Part shown: one piece after another, positions 7,934 to 16,187 of the stretch
How positions within the stretch are numbered: position 1 is the first letter of the stretch
How the letters are laid out: every line of letters starts with the position of its first letter
Origin: Balneolaceae bacterium UBA7797
Lineage (GTDB): Bacteria > Bacteroidota > Rhodothermia > Balneolales > Balneolaceae
Reading direction: 5' to 3'
NCBI GenBank assembly: GCA_002480645.1
Contig: DLCN01000009.1
Span: 62,001-126,000 of the forward strand
DNA: 64,000 bases
The notes under the pieces: model-generated
The model's database searches: none
The model's input: only the letters and a program-made list of their open reading frames with translations
What the model was told of the DNA's origin: nothing
Translations under genes and position numbers: made by a program

Positions 7934-9856
7934 TTGGATATAAAAGAAACGATAGACAAAGCCATTTCGGCCATTGGTGAGGAGATTAAAGCAGTTCGGG
8001 AAACTCCATCCCACGATGTATTAGTAAATGGAGAAAAAGAGAAAAAAGCCGGGCATCACGTTTATGTTTTTGAAACTACCAATCAGGGATTACGCTTTGC
8101 CGAGGAGATTAAAGCCCGTATTGATGGAGGCAAAGAGCAAAAAGTAGAGGAGATCGATTTCAAGGGTGGAAAGATCTGGCTGGAATTCGATAAAGATCAG
8201 GGCATGAAGATCCCGGAAGTATATCTGGAATGGGAAAACGACTTCGTGTTACGCCGCATAGAGGAACACTTGCTCACTCTAGAAGATAAGTGGGAAGATG
8301 TACCCATGTTAAAGGCTTTATTAACTCCTGAGGAAGTATTTTCGGAGTCTGAGATCAAACCCGAAGCTGTTGTTGATGAACTGAGGAACGAAGCACAGCT
8401 CGATGCGATCCAAAAAGCACTTATCAATAATATACTGTATGTGTGGGGACCTCCGGGAACCGGTAAGACAGCTACTCTTGGTTTCATAATTGCGAATTTG
8501 CTGGCCGAAGGAAAACGGGTGTTGTTTGTATCCAATACCAATCGCGCAGTAGATGTGGGACTCTTGAGCGTGATGGATGCTTTGTATGAAGTAAAACCTG
8601 AATTCAGCCATCAGTATACCACGAGATTTGGAGAAGCCTGGCTGGAGGATGAACGTCTGGAAGGTGTGTTATTCGAAAATCAGGTTACGGAAAAACTGGA
8701 GTCCCGGAAATCGGAAGCCATTGAATTCAGTACTTTATTGGATCAGTACATTGCCATGCAGGATCAGGTAGACGAACTGATGACCAGTAACGAAGAGGTG
8801 CCTCAGGCGCTGGATCTGCAATGTCAGTTGTTAGGGGAAAAGATCGATCGCCTGGGAGGACCTGATGAGGTACAGGAAAAGATCGATAAGTTGTTGAATA
8901 TAAATGAACGCTACGAACTGAAGAAAAAACAGCTGGTAGCCACAACTATGGCTAAGGTCTGCACCTCCGAATTATTTTATGGAATCAGTTACGATGCCGT
9001 GGTGGTAGATGAAGCTTCTATGGCAGGGATCCCATACATGTTGCTGATGGCAGCCAAAAGTAAAAAGCATTTAGTAGTTGCCGGCGACCCCATGCAGTTG
9101 CCTCCGATCTCTATCACTAACGATCAGGAAGCGCGAATTTTTCTGGAACAGGATATTTTCTCATTTGTTTCCGGGGCTGATTCAACCGATGCACTCTTCA
9201 AATGGCATGACGATAATCCGGAGTTTACTTCCTTTTTTGATACTCAATATCGCCTGCGATCTGATCTGGCTGAAGTGATAAGTTCGGTATTCTACGACGG
9301 ACGATTAAAAAGTGGTGCAGAACAAAAGAAAAAGCGGAATTCAGCGTCTTCTGTAGCATTGCTGGATTCATCAAAATACGGTCCTTTTATTGAGCAGGAG
9401 AAATCGGAAAGAGGATTTAAGCCCATCAACCGTGTGCATTTTAAGCTCATAGAAGAAAGTGTGAAAAAGCTGAAGTTGAAGCACCCATCCGATCATATCG
9501 GCATTATCGTACCATTTCGCAGTTCCGTGTATTCAGTGAGAAATCACCTCAGAGAAAAGGGGATCAAAGGTATTGAAGTTGGAACGATTCACACCTTTCA
9601 GGGCCGGGAAAAATCGGTGATCATATTTGATACGGTAATGAGTGGGGAAGCACAATACGGACAGATCCGGCATTATTCTGTGCGCCCGTTTGATGAGACC
9701 AAGAACGGACTCAGTGTGCCGCGATTATTGAATGTAGCCTTTTCAAGAAGTAAAGAATTATTGGTTGTGATCGCTGATATGGGACATGTAGAACATGTTT
9801 ACGGAAATAAATTTCTGGGGAAGTTATTGAGATCGGTAAAAGAGATCTCACTTTGA
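7934..9856 (+). CDS. Superfamily 1 (Dna2/NAM7-like) helicase
   Basis: A 640-residue ATP-dependent helicase. Motif I is GPPGTGKTATLG near residue 172, followed by motif Ia (VLFVSNTNRAVD), motif II DEAS (VVVDEASMAGIP), motif III (VVAGDPMQLPPI), motif IV/QYRL (FFDTQYRLRSDL), motif V (VGTIHTFQGREKSVI) and motif VI (LLNVAFSRSKELL). This is the AAA_11/AAA_12 arrangement of Upf1/Dna2-type SF1B helicases. The N-terminal 160 residues are not recognised. The start is a TTG at 7934, because an in-frame stop lies 18 nt upstream and no ATG is available. No nuclease domain is visible. Its role, in repair, RNA metabolism or defence, is open. Confidence 0.88.
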   Translation: MDIKETIDKAISAIGEEIKAVRETPSHDVLVNGEKEKKAGHHVYVFETTNQGLRFAEEIKARIDGGKEQKVEEIDFKGGKIWLEFDKDQGMKIPEVYLEWENDFVLRRIEEHLLTLEDKWEDVPMLKALLTPEEVFSESEIKPEAVVDELRNEAQLDAIQKALINNILYVWGPPGTGKTATLGFIIANLLAEGKRVLFVSNTNRAVDVGLLSVMDALYEVKPEFSHQYTTRFGEAWLEDERLEGVLFENQVTEKLESRKSEAIEFSTLLDQYIAMQDQVDELMTSNEEVPQALDLQCQLLGEKIDRLGGPDEVQEKIDKLLNINERYELKKKQLVATTMAKVCTSELFYGISYDAVVVDEASMAGIPYMLLMAAKSKKHLVVAGDPMQLPPISITNDQEARIFLEQDIFSFVSGADSTDALFKWHDDNPEFTSFFDTQYRLRSDLAEVISSVFYDGRLKSGAEQKKKRNSASSVALLDSSKYGPFIEQEKSERGFKPINRVHFKLIEESVKKLKLKHPSDHIGIIVPFRSSVYSVRNHLREKGIKGIEVGTIHTFQGREKSVIIFDTVMSGEAQYGQIRHYSVRPFDETKNGLSVPRLLNVAFSRSKELLVVIADMGHVEHVYGNKFLGKLLRSVKEISL

Positions 9857-9859
9857 TGA

Positions 9860-10300
9860 TCACTGATGATGGATCCAGTCGGTTACGAACGCTATGCTAT
9901 CAGGATATACTCTTACTTCACGAGAGTACATTTTAGATGGGCCATCCCCGCCAATATGCACAACCGCATTAATTCCCATATAGGTGTCATGTCCGGAAAT
10001 TAAGACAATAAGATTTCCATCCTCAGATCTGCAGGTCTTCCCGCTGGAATCATTCACTACTCCAAAATCACAGCCAACATTTCCAAAATTTACTTTATTC
10101 CAATGGTGCCCGCCGCCGCCAAACATTTCCGGCTTTTCGTAGGTAGCTTTAAACGATTGAGCGGTATTCAATAAGACCTGCTGGTAATCATCCTCCATAA
10201 ATTCTACGTATTCAGTTTTGAGCAATTGGAGGGCAAGTATCGTTCCCAATCCTACTATGATAACCACTAACACTAAAATGATAATTTGTTGTTGCCCCAT
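9860..10300 (-). CDS. Small pilin-like membrane-anchored protein (MGQQQ family)
   Basis: The 146-residue protein starts MGQQQIIILVLVVIIVGLGT, a two-residue leader followed at once by a long hydrophobic helix, as in type IV pilin-like proteins. The rest has an amphipathic segment, a glycine/histidine patch (FGGGGHHWNKVNF), two cysteines (near 77 and 90) and a beta-rich tail. Similar small MGQQQ-starting proteins occur in Bacteroidota/Ignavibacteria-type genomes; their function is unknown. The usual Glu at +5 of true pilins is absent. It is convergent with the helicase and divergent from the BioH-like gene. Confidence 0.6.
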   Translation of the reverse strand: MGQQQIIILVLVVIIVGLGTILALQLLKTEYVEFMEDDYQQVLLNTAQSFKATYEKPEMFGGGGHHWNKVNFGNVGCDFGVVNDSSGKTCRSEDGNLIVLISGHDTYMGINAVVHIGGDGPSKMYSREVRVYPDSIAFVTDWIHHQ

Positions 10301-10372
10301 GATCCCTGTAAAGCATTTTGTTAATTATGATAATTGTATGAAATTAAACTTAAATCATTTTTATCAAAATAC

Positions 10373-11056
10373 ATGAAGAGAAATATTGAAATTATTGCCT
10401 ACCACGGTTGGGGAATGAGTGCTCATTTTTGGGAGCAATGGGATGATCTGTTCCCGGAGCATGTAACCTTTAAGAAAAATGACCGGGGATATTTCAGTGA
10501 GCCATCAGTTCAGCACTTCCATGATGATGAAGCTATCAGAATATTATTTGTACAGGGATTTGGAATGCATTGGGTTTCACAATCAGACTGGGCCAATGCT
10601 CATGTGATCGTGTTGTTCTCTGCGTTCAATAACCTGAAGGAAGTAATGAGTAAGAACAGAAAGCTGGATTATGTGATCCATACGCTTCAGGATGAGATAA
10701 AGAAGAGGCCAAATTACACGCTCGATCTGCTTTGGGAAACCATGTTTAAATCGGGCGAGCAGGTTGCAGATACGGAACGATTCAGGATCCGCGATCATCA
10801 ATTACTCATTAATGACCTGGAAACATACTATCATAATTTGGTGCAAAGTGTTCCTATTAAAGAAAAAGCAAAGGTCCTGCTTTATGAAACTGAATTCGAT
10901 GACCTTGCCGTATTTTCTCAGGTCAGGCAAATGAAGCAATTGTTTGGGAGACTCAGTTACTATAAGCAATTTGATTTTGTGGGGCATGGATTCCCGTTTA
11001 ACAGAGCAGAAGCATGTTTTAAGGATATGGCAGAGCATCTTAAAATTTTCGATTAA
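10373..11056 (+). CDS. BioH-like alpha/beta-hydrolase fold protein lacking the nucleophile serine
   Basis: About 227 residues from ATG 10373 (a TTG 13 codons earlier would add a sequence without family character). HGWGMSAHFWEQW and DRGYF near residues 11-41 match BioH/BioG-like esterases acting on pimeloyl-ACP esters. The nucleophile elbow, normally GHSxGxH, reads VQGFGMHW at 60-67, so the Ser position is Gly62. The acid (FDD, 175-177) and the His loop (VGHGFPF, His205) are still there. Either it is a non-catalytic relative or it uses other chemistry. No biotin gene is adjacent, so a biotin role is only a guess. Confidence 0.65.
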   Translation: MKRNIEIIAYHGWGMSAHFWEQWDDLFPEHVTFKKNDRGYFSEPSVQHFHDDEAIRILFVQGFGMHWVSQSDWANAHVIVLFSAFNNLKEVMSKNRKLDYVIHTLQDEIKKRPNYTLDLLWETMFKSGEQVADTERFRIRDHQLLINDLETYYHNLVQSVPIKEKAKVLLYETEFDDLAVFSQVRQMKQLFGRLSYYKQFDFVGHGFPFNRAEACFKDMAEHLKIFD

Positions 11057-11159
11057 TCAGTACTGCTGCAGGGATTTTCAGCAGGAATAAATTGTGGCAA
11101 ACACTGGTTTTTAAGCTGCTATTAAAATAGATTCCGTTTTTGGAACAACCATTTGTGAT

Positions 11160-11564
11160 ATGAAGAGAGTTTTAATTCCCATTTTAGTGCTGATATATCT
11201 TACTTCAGCATGTGAAGAGACACCGGTAACCGGTAGCGAAGATGTGAATGTGATCTCAGATGTAGAGATCACGGTAGATACGACCTATGTTTTTGGTGAT
11301 GAGTTCCGGGCAGAGGGTACTATCCAGAATACCGGGCGAAGCACCATTACTCCGATGTGGTATCTGGAAATGTCTGTATTCAGTAACAGTAGTAAAACCT
11401 TTAAATTTGGCGGGAGCAACACCTCATTTAATTATTCGTTGTCCCGGGGCCAGGCCACCGGTTGGCAGATCAGGTATTCAAATTCCCAATATCAGGGCAG
11501 TGAATATCCCGATTTTGCCGTAGGTGAGTTCAGGGCTTTCAAGTACGCCGATTCAGCTGAATAA
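11160..11564 (+). CDS. Small lipoprotein, function unknown
   Basis: A 134-residue protein with a lipoprotein signal peptide: a basic start, a hydrophobic core and the lipobox LTSAC with Cys18. The mature part is a single predicted beta-sandwich-like domain (VEITVDTTYVFGDEFRAEGTIQNTG, split around an 'N-T-G' turn), similar in style to the extracellular FxLYD/CARDB-like folds that describe 'transition to a new property' domains. No catalytic motif is visible. It is likely anchored in the outer membrane or facing the periplasm. The gene is alone between the BioH-like gene and the tRNA. Confidence 0.7.
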   Translation: MKRVLIPILVLIYLTSACEETPVTGSEDVNVISDVEITVDTTYVFGDEFRAEGTIQNTGRSTITPMWYLEMSVFSNSSKTFKFGGSNTSFNYSLSRGQATGWQIRYSNSQYQGSEYPDFAVGEFRAFKYADSAE

Positions 11565-11680
11565 GCAGGCCGGAAATTATACCGGGTAAATAAACCGGAT
11601 TTTTTGAAAAAAGGGTTGAATTGTAAGTTGAAAGCGTCTTATATTTGATGCCCTCCCAAAAGGGAGGAACTTATTGAAAT

Positions 11681-11753
11681 GCGAGAATAGCTCAGTTGGT
11701 AGAGCACAACCTTGCCAAGGTTGGGGTCGCGAGTTCGAGTCTCGTTTCTCGCT
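11681..11753 (+). tRNA. tRNA-Gly (anticodon GCC)
   Basis: A complete cloverleaf can be drawn: acceptor GCGAGAA with TTCTCGC and discriminator T, D-arm GCTC/GAGC, anticodon stem CAACC/GGTTG around the loop TTGCCAA, and T-arm CGAG-TTCGAGT-CTCG. The anticodon GCC reads Gly codons GGC/GGT. CCA is not encoded. A terminator follows immediately. Confidence 0.96.
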
Positions 11754-11755
11754 CT

Positions 11756-11790
11756 AAGGGCAATCAGATTTATTTGGTTGCCCTTTTTTT
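11756..11790 (+). terminator. Rho-independent terminator after tRNA-Gly
   Basis: AAGGGCAA, a loop, then TTGCCCTT followed by a run of T. It begins three bases after the tRNA. Confidence 0.85.
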
Positions 11791-11818
11791 ATTTAACTGA
11801 TCGTGTAAACCTTAAAGG

Positions 11819-11898
11819 TTAGCTCAGTTGGTAGAGCATCCGCCAGCTGGCGGACCAAGGTTGGGATCGTCCCGCAGTGGTGGGAAGTCTCGTTTCTT
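11819..11898 (+). pseudogene. tRNA-Gly relic carrying two 16-nt palindromic inserts
   Basis: TTAGCTCAGTTGGTAGAGCA, CCAAGGTTGGGATCG and AGTCTCGTTTCT are near-identical to the intact tRNA-Gly 138 bp upstream, in the same order. Between them, the tRNA's CAACCTTG is replaced by TCCGCCAGCTGGCGGA (11839-11854, a perfect palindrome) and its CGAGTTCG by TCCCGCAGTGGTGGGA (11870-11885, imperfect palindrome). Both inserts are 16 nt, start TCC and end GGA, and each replaces 8 nt. The acceptor stem and anticodon are lost, so it is not a working tRNA. Confidence 0.7.
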
Positions 11899-12081
11899 TT
11901 CGGCCTGTCAGTTTTAGTTCCGGGAGGTTTTTCCGGACCTTCATTTTAGGTCGATAGGTGTTAAGTAAATTTATCACGATACATTTAGTGAGTTTTAAGT
12001 TCGGTAGAATTCTTATCACGGTTTTCCAGTCACGTTTTGGGTATACTGATTTATAGTAAATCAACAATCAGCCCCTCTCAG

Positions 12082-15000
12082 ATGCATACAGCCTACCCGG
12101 TTAATAGAGTTACATTTTTAAGTACGTTCTTTCTGTTTTTCTTCGTCATTTTTCAGCCCGATAGTAACGCACAGCAAGTTTCGGTGGGTGCCGGTAGCTA
12201 CAGCACCACCCTTCCATCCGGAGCCGTAGGTCCGCAAAATTCCAGCGGGCAAAGTATTCTTCCCAAAGTTTCGGATTCCTTCACCCAAAGAGTGCAAACT
12301 AACGACTGGTGGAGCAGCCTGATCTTTCCTTTTTTTGGTAATCCTCATTCCGGTAAACTCATCGCACATCCGCTATCCATGCAGGCAGTGGCCGAAGGCT
12401 TGCAGCTCAATTATACCTCGCAACATGTATTTGCCACGGCTGCACCCGGTACCGATTACCTGTACCCGTATTATCCAGACGGACAATTAACGGTTGGTGT
12501 AGCAGCACTAAACGCCTCCGAAACTACTACGCATGCCTACGACGACTGGACGGTAACCGCAGAATGGGTGGATGGAGATAAATCTATGCTGGCAACCTTA
12601 GGTCACGGACTGCCCTTCGTGTATTTCGAAATTTCCGGTGGGGATGCCGTTATCAATTTCAATGGAAATCCAACGGTTTGGTATAACGAGGGAGGCGTAC
12701 TTGGTGTCACCATTCAGGGGCGGCATTATGGAATTTTTGCCCCAACCGGTTCTTCCTGGAATTCAGGCAATACGTACACCACTGATTTAAATGGAAAAGA
12801 TTACTTATCCGTTGCCTTGCTGCCTGATAATTCTGAGTCAACCCTGAATGAATTCAAAGTAAGAGCCTATGCGTTTGTAACCAGTACACAGGTAGACTGG
12901 CAGTACAACGAGACTACCTCAACGCTCACATCCACCTACAATTACGAAACGGTACTTAAAGATTCGGCATCCGGCAACGTCAACGAAACTGTGTCAGCGT
13001 TGTACCGCCACCAATGGCTGAATGTAAATGAGGCACTAACCAACCATACCTATATATCGCCACGCGGAGAAATGAAGGTGTTTTACGGCAACTCATTTTC
13101 CACCACATTGAAATTTCAAGGAGTACTGCCGACGCTTCCAAACGAGGGCGATTACAATCCGGAGGTACTAAAAGGGTTGGTTGCCGATGTTGCCACAGAG
13201 TCACTTAACGCCGGACCTTCCTATGAAAATGGAAAAGCAATGGCGCGCTTCGCAAATCTGATTCATATTGCCGACCAGTTAGGACAGACTACGGAGCGGG
13301 ATTTTTTCTTAAACGCTCTGAAAACCCGACTTGAAGACTGGTTTACAGCAGGAGGGACGCAAGAGTATTCCTACAACGATGATTGGGATGTACTTACCGG
13401 CTATCCTTCGGGCTATGGCGCTGATACCCAGATCAATGATCATCATTTTCACTCCAGCTACGCCATAGTGAGTGCAACTACTATTGCTCAATATGATCCG
13501 GAGTGGGCCGCCCAGAGCGAATGGGGTGGAATGGTGAATATGCTTATTCGTGATGCCAATAACTGGAACCGAAACGATCCGCTGCTACCGTTTTTACGAT
13601 CGTACGATATTTATGCAGGGCATTCCTGGGCTGCCGGGCACGGAGATTTTGCGGAAGGCAATAATCAGGAATCCAGTTCAGAATCGATGAATTTTGCTTC
13701 CGCAGTAGTACTTTGGGGAGAAGCTACCGGTCAAACGGAGATTCGTGATATGGGCATTTTCCTGTATGCCACCGAAACCAGTGCGGTTGAACAGTATTGG
13801 TTTGATGTGGATGAGGAGGTGTTTCCGGAGGATTATCCCCACGAAGCGATTGGTATGGTTTGGGGATCGAAAGGGGTACATGCCACCTGGTTTGGGGGAG
13901 ATCCTGAGTTTGTTCACGGGATAAATCTGCTTCCGATCACCAGCGGATCGTTGTATCTGGGTCGACATCCGGAGTATGTAGCAAAGAATTACAACGAAGT
14001 GGTTGAGGAACGGAGTGGTCAGCCGGAAGTCTGGAAAGATATTTTCTGGCAATATCTCGCGTTGTCGGATCCCAATCAGGCGTTGTCGTATTATTTTGCT
14101 GATCCTGATTACGCACCCTTTGATGGAGAGTCGCGTGCCCACACCATGCACTGGCTCTATAATCTGAAGAAAATGGGGCAGGTAGACACGGCGGTGGTTG
14201 CAGATATTCCAACATATGCCGTATTCAAAAACGGATCAGATAAAACCTATGTCGCTTACAATGCTGGCTCCAGTGAGCGGGTGGTAACTTTTTCGGATGG
14301 ATATTCGCTCACGGTTCCGCCCCGGGAAATACTCAGTCAATCCACGTCACAAACCAATGAAGATGCTCCCGTGGTTATTTTAACTGCAGATAGAACGAGT
14401 GGAAAATCACCTCTTACCATTCAGTTTAAAGGAAGCAACAGCTTTGATAGAAACGGCTTGGATTTATCTTTTAAATGGGATTTTGATGGAGTAGGAAACA
14501 GTTCTGCCACCGATACTACCATTGTATTTACGGAAGTTGGAGCATATACCGTAACGTTGACAGTGACCAATACCGATGGCCTGGCCACAAAAGATAGCGT
14601 ACAGGTTGAAGTGCTTCCAAACGGCACAGCCTATGGTGGAACTCCGCCTGTTGTTCCGGCAACCATTCAGGCCGAGAATTATGACGAGGGCGGCGAAGGG
14701 ATCGCTTATCACGATCTGGATGCCAACAACGCTGGCTTGGTGTACCGACCTGATGAAGGGGTAGATCTGAGTGCCGATGGAGGTTCAACACATATTTATT
14801 TCATCATAGCAAGCGAGTGGGTAGAGTACACTTTTGGGGTGGATGAAGCTGGTGATTATTTGTTTAAACCCTATATGGCTACAGTGCCCGGCTTTGGAAA
14901 CTTTACTTTGCTTATCGATAATGTGGATGTAAGCGGCAAAGTTCGGGTGAACGGAACGGGCAGTTTCATCAATTTCCAGCCATTTGAAGTGGATCCGGTG

Positions 15001-15408
15001 AGTCTGGAACCCGGCACGCACATCATGCGCTTTGAATTTGATACCGATTTCGATTCCGAAAAGAAAAACTGGCTGTTCAGTTTCGACAGAGTGGTGGTAG
15101 AAAAAGCAGCAGGAACCTCAAACGAGCTTTCCACAAGTCTTCCATCAGATTTTGCTCTGCAACAAAATTATCCGAATCCTTTTAATCCTACTACTGTGAT
15201 CAGTTACCAGTTAGCCAAAAATAGTTTGGTGGAATTGAAGGTGTATGATTCGATGGGGCGGAAAGTAGCAGTATTAGTCTCCGAAAGGAAAGCAGCAGGA
15301 ACGCATTCGGTGAATTTCGATGCATCTAATCTATCAAGTGGTGTATACTTTTATACCATTGATGCGGGAGCATTCAGGCAAACCAGGAAAATGTTGCTGA
15401 TAAAATAA
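12082..15408 (+). CDS. Secreted GH81 endo-beta-1,3-glucanase with PKD, CBM6-like and T9SS sorting domains
   Basis: About 1108 residues from ATG 12082, which places a clean signal peptide (TFLSTFFLFFFVIFQ, cleavage near NAQ) at the N-terminus; a TTG 15 codons earlier is less likely. Residues 40-740 are a GH81 catalytic module: TNDWWSSLIFP, NDHHFHSSYA near 452, AGHSWAAGHGDF and the NQESSSE catalytic region near 527. A PKD domain (about 762-855) and a CBM6-type carbohydrate-binding domain (about 857-1008) follow. The end (NYPNPFNPTTVISYQL to RKMLLIK) is a type A C-terminal sorting domain. It should hydrolyse laminarin-like beta-1,3-glucan at the cell surface or outside the cell. Confidence 0.9.
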   Translation: MHTAYPVNRVTFLSTFFLFFFVIFQPDSNAQQVSVGAGSYSTTLPSGAVGPQNSSGQSILPKVSDSFTQRVQTNDWWSSLIFPFFGNPHSGKLIAHPLSMQAVAEGLQLNYTSQHVFATAAPGTDYLYPYYPDGQLTVGVAALNASETTTHAYDDWTVTAEWVDGDKSMLATLGHGLPFVYFEISGGDAVINFNGNPTVWYNEGGVLGVTIQGRHYGIFAPTGSSWNSGNTYTTDLNGKDYLSVALLPDNSESTLNEFKVRAYAFVTSTQVDWQYNETTSTLTSTYNYETVLKDSASGNVNETVSALYRHQWLNVNEALTNHTYISPRGEMKVFYGNSFSTTLKFQGVLPTLPNEGDYNPEVLKGLVADVATESLNAGPSYENGKAMARFANLIHIADQLGQTTERDFFLNALKTRLEDWFTAGGTQEYSYNDDWDVLTGYPSGYGADTQINDHHFHSSYAIVSATTIAQYDPEWAAQSEWGGMVNMLIRDANNWNRNDPLLPFLRSYDIYAGHSWAAGHGDFAEGNNQESSSESMNFASAVVLWGEATGQTEIRDMGIFLYATETSAVEQYWFDVDEEVFPEDYPHEAIGMVWGSKGVHATWFGGDPEFVHGINLLPITSGSLYLGRHPEYVAKNYNEVVEERSGQPEVWKDIFWQYLALSDPNQALSYYFADPDYAPFDGESRAHTMHWLYNLKKMGQVDTAVVADIPTYAVFKNGSDKTYVAYNAGSSERVVTFSDGYSLTVPPREILSQSTSQTNEDAPVVILTADRTSGKSPLTIQFKGSNSFDRNGLDLSFKWDFDGVGNSSATDTTIVFTEVGAYTVTLTVTNTDGLATKDSVQVEVLPNGTAYGGTPPVVPATIQAENYDEGGEGIAYHDLDANNAGLVYRPDEGVDLSADGGSTHIYFIIASEWVEYTFGVDEAGDYLFKPYMATVPGFGNFTLLIDNVDVSGKVRVNGTGSFINFQPFEVDPVSLEPGTHIMRFEFDTDFDSEKKNWLFSFDRVVVEKAAGTSNELSTSLPSDFALQQNYPNPFNPTTVISYQLAKNSLVELKVYDSMGRKVAVLVSERKAAGTHSVNFDASNLSSGVYFYTIDAGAFRQTRKMLLIK

Positions 15409-15420
15409 TAAGAATCCAAA

Positions 15421-15463
15421 ACAGCATCAGGTTCTCCGTTAATACGTTAGTACTTGATGCTGT
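15421..15463 (+). terminator. Possible stem-loop after the GH81 gene
   Basis: ACAGCATCA pairs with TGATGCTGT across a 25-nt loop, 13 bp after the GH81 stop. The downstream T-run is poor, so termination is only possible. Confidence 0.3.
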
Positions 15464-15505
15464 ACAGGCTTATAAAATCTCAGCGAATATTGAGAAAGAG
15501 ACTTA

Positions 15506-16138
15506 CTAAGCATCTTTTCGGACAAAGAGGAGCTGTTCATCCACTTCCTGCATAAAACGCCAGTCTCCTTCATCCAGAATATATACCAAATGGTAAAAGC
15601 GGGAGTCAGTGTCTTCAACTACGTAATGCAGATGTTTAGTAAGCATTACATTTTCCATGTGTCGGGTCTCGATACTTCTCACTTGTATAGAGTGTTTTCC
15701 TCTCAAAAAACGATAGGGTTGCTGGCGGTCAACTAATGCCGGATCGATCGGCGAAATAGTATCCAGTTTGTTTTTGGGAATAAGTTCAAACCGTAAAGGG
15801 ATCATTCGGTGAGAGTCGGAGGGCAGATGTTTATGTCGCTTAAAGTATACCAGCAATCGGTCTACAACATAGTGTTGAAATGGTTCTTCAGGTTCCAGTT
15901 CCCAAAGCATCTCTTCCTGATCCAGAGAAAAATTCAGGATCTCTCCTTCTTTTGTTTCTATGGTATAGAATGACTTCTTGATGCCTCCTTCCATCTTACT
16001 ATGGCTGGAGCGGACCCGTTTTGTGTGGCGTACAAATTCCTTTCTCCAAACCGGCTTTGCGAGCCGGCTGTACCTGCAAAAAAAAGCGACCATTTCTACC
16101 AGGGGGAATTTATTCATAGACCAATCGGGTTTGGTCAT
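15506..16138 (-). CDS. Uncharacterised protein divergent from the Y-family polymerase (possible DUF6504-like tail)
   Basis: A 210-residue cytosolic protein without signal peptide or membrane segment. The first 60 residues are strongly basic (KPVWRKEFVRHTKRVRSSHSK). The last 70 (PYRFLRGKHSIQVRSIETR ... YHLVYILDEGDWRFMQEV) resemble the short beta-rich DUF6504 domain found beside DinB/ImuB polymerases. It starts 49 bp from the polymerase start, head to head, with a symmetric element between them. The arrangement suggests shared control and perhaps a role with the polymerase. I do not recognise it with certainty. Confidence 0.55.
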   Translation of the reverse strand: MTKPDWSMNKFPLVEMVAFFCRYSRLAKPVWRKEFVRHTKRVRSSHSKMEGGIKKSFYTIETKEGEILNFSLDQEEMLWELEPEEPFQHYVVDRLLVYFKRHKHLPSDSHRMIPLRFELIPKNKLDTISPIDPALVDRQQPYRFLRGKHSIQVRSIETRHMENVMLTKHLHYVVEDTDSRFYHLVYILDEGDWRFMQEVDEQLLFVRKDA

Positions 16139-16145
16139 TTTAAAC

Positions 16146-16166
16146 TATACACATATTTTGTACATA
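16146..16166. promoter_or_regulatory. Dyad in the divergent spacer of the polymerase pair (candidate SOS-like operator)
   Basis: TATACACATATTTTGTACATA pairs TATnnACAnA with TnTGTnnATA around its centre. It sits 7 bp from one start codon and 21 bp from the other, so a bound protein could repress both genes. The symmetry is imperfect and no known LexA consensus is claimed. Confidence 0.35.
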
Positions 16167-16187
16167 TCAATAGAAAAGAAAAAATAA

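Noticed and set aside
7934..9856. Helicase plus regulator as a new defence system
   Set aside because: No nuclease, toxin, methylase or phage-related gene is nearby, the composition matches its neighbours and the helicase is alone; the evidence does not support it.
11819..12067. Minus-strand 82-residue frame over the tRNA relic
   Set aside because: It spans non-coding tRNA-derived sequence and has no ribosome site or family pattern.
13678..14151. 157-residue minus-strand frame inside the GH81 gene
   Set aside because: An antisense shadow of a strongly supported catalytic domain, with no recognisable domain pattern.
15421..15463. Long-range repeat after the GH81 gene as an attachment site
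   Set aside because: The arms form a plain stem-loop directly after a stop codon; no integrase or duplicated edge is present.
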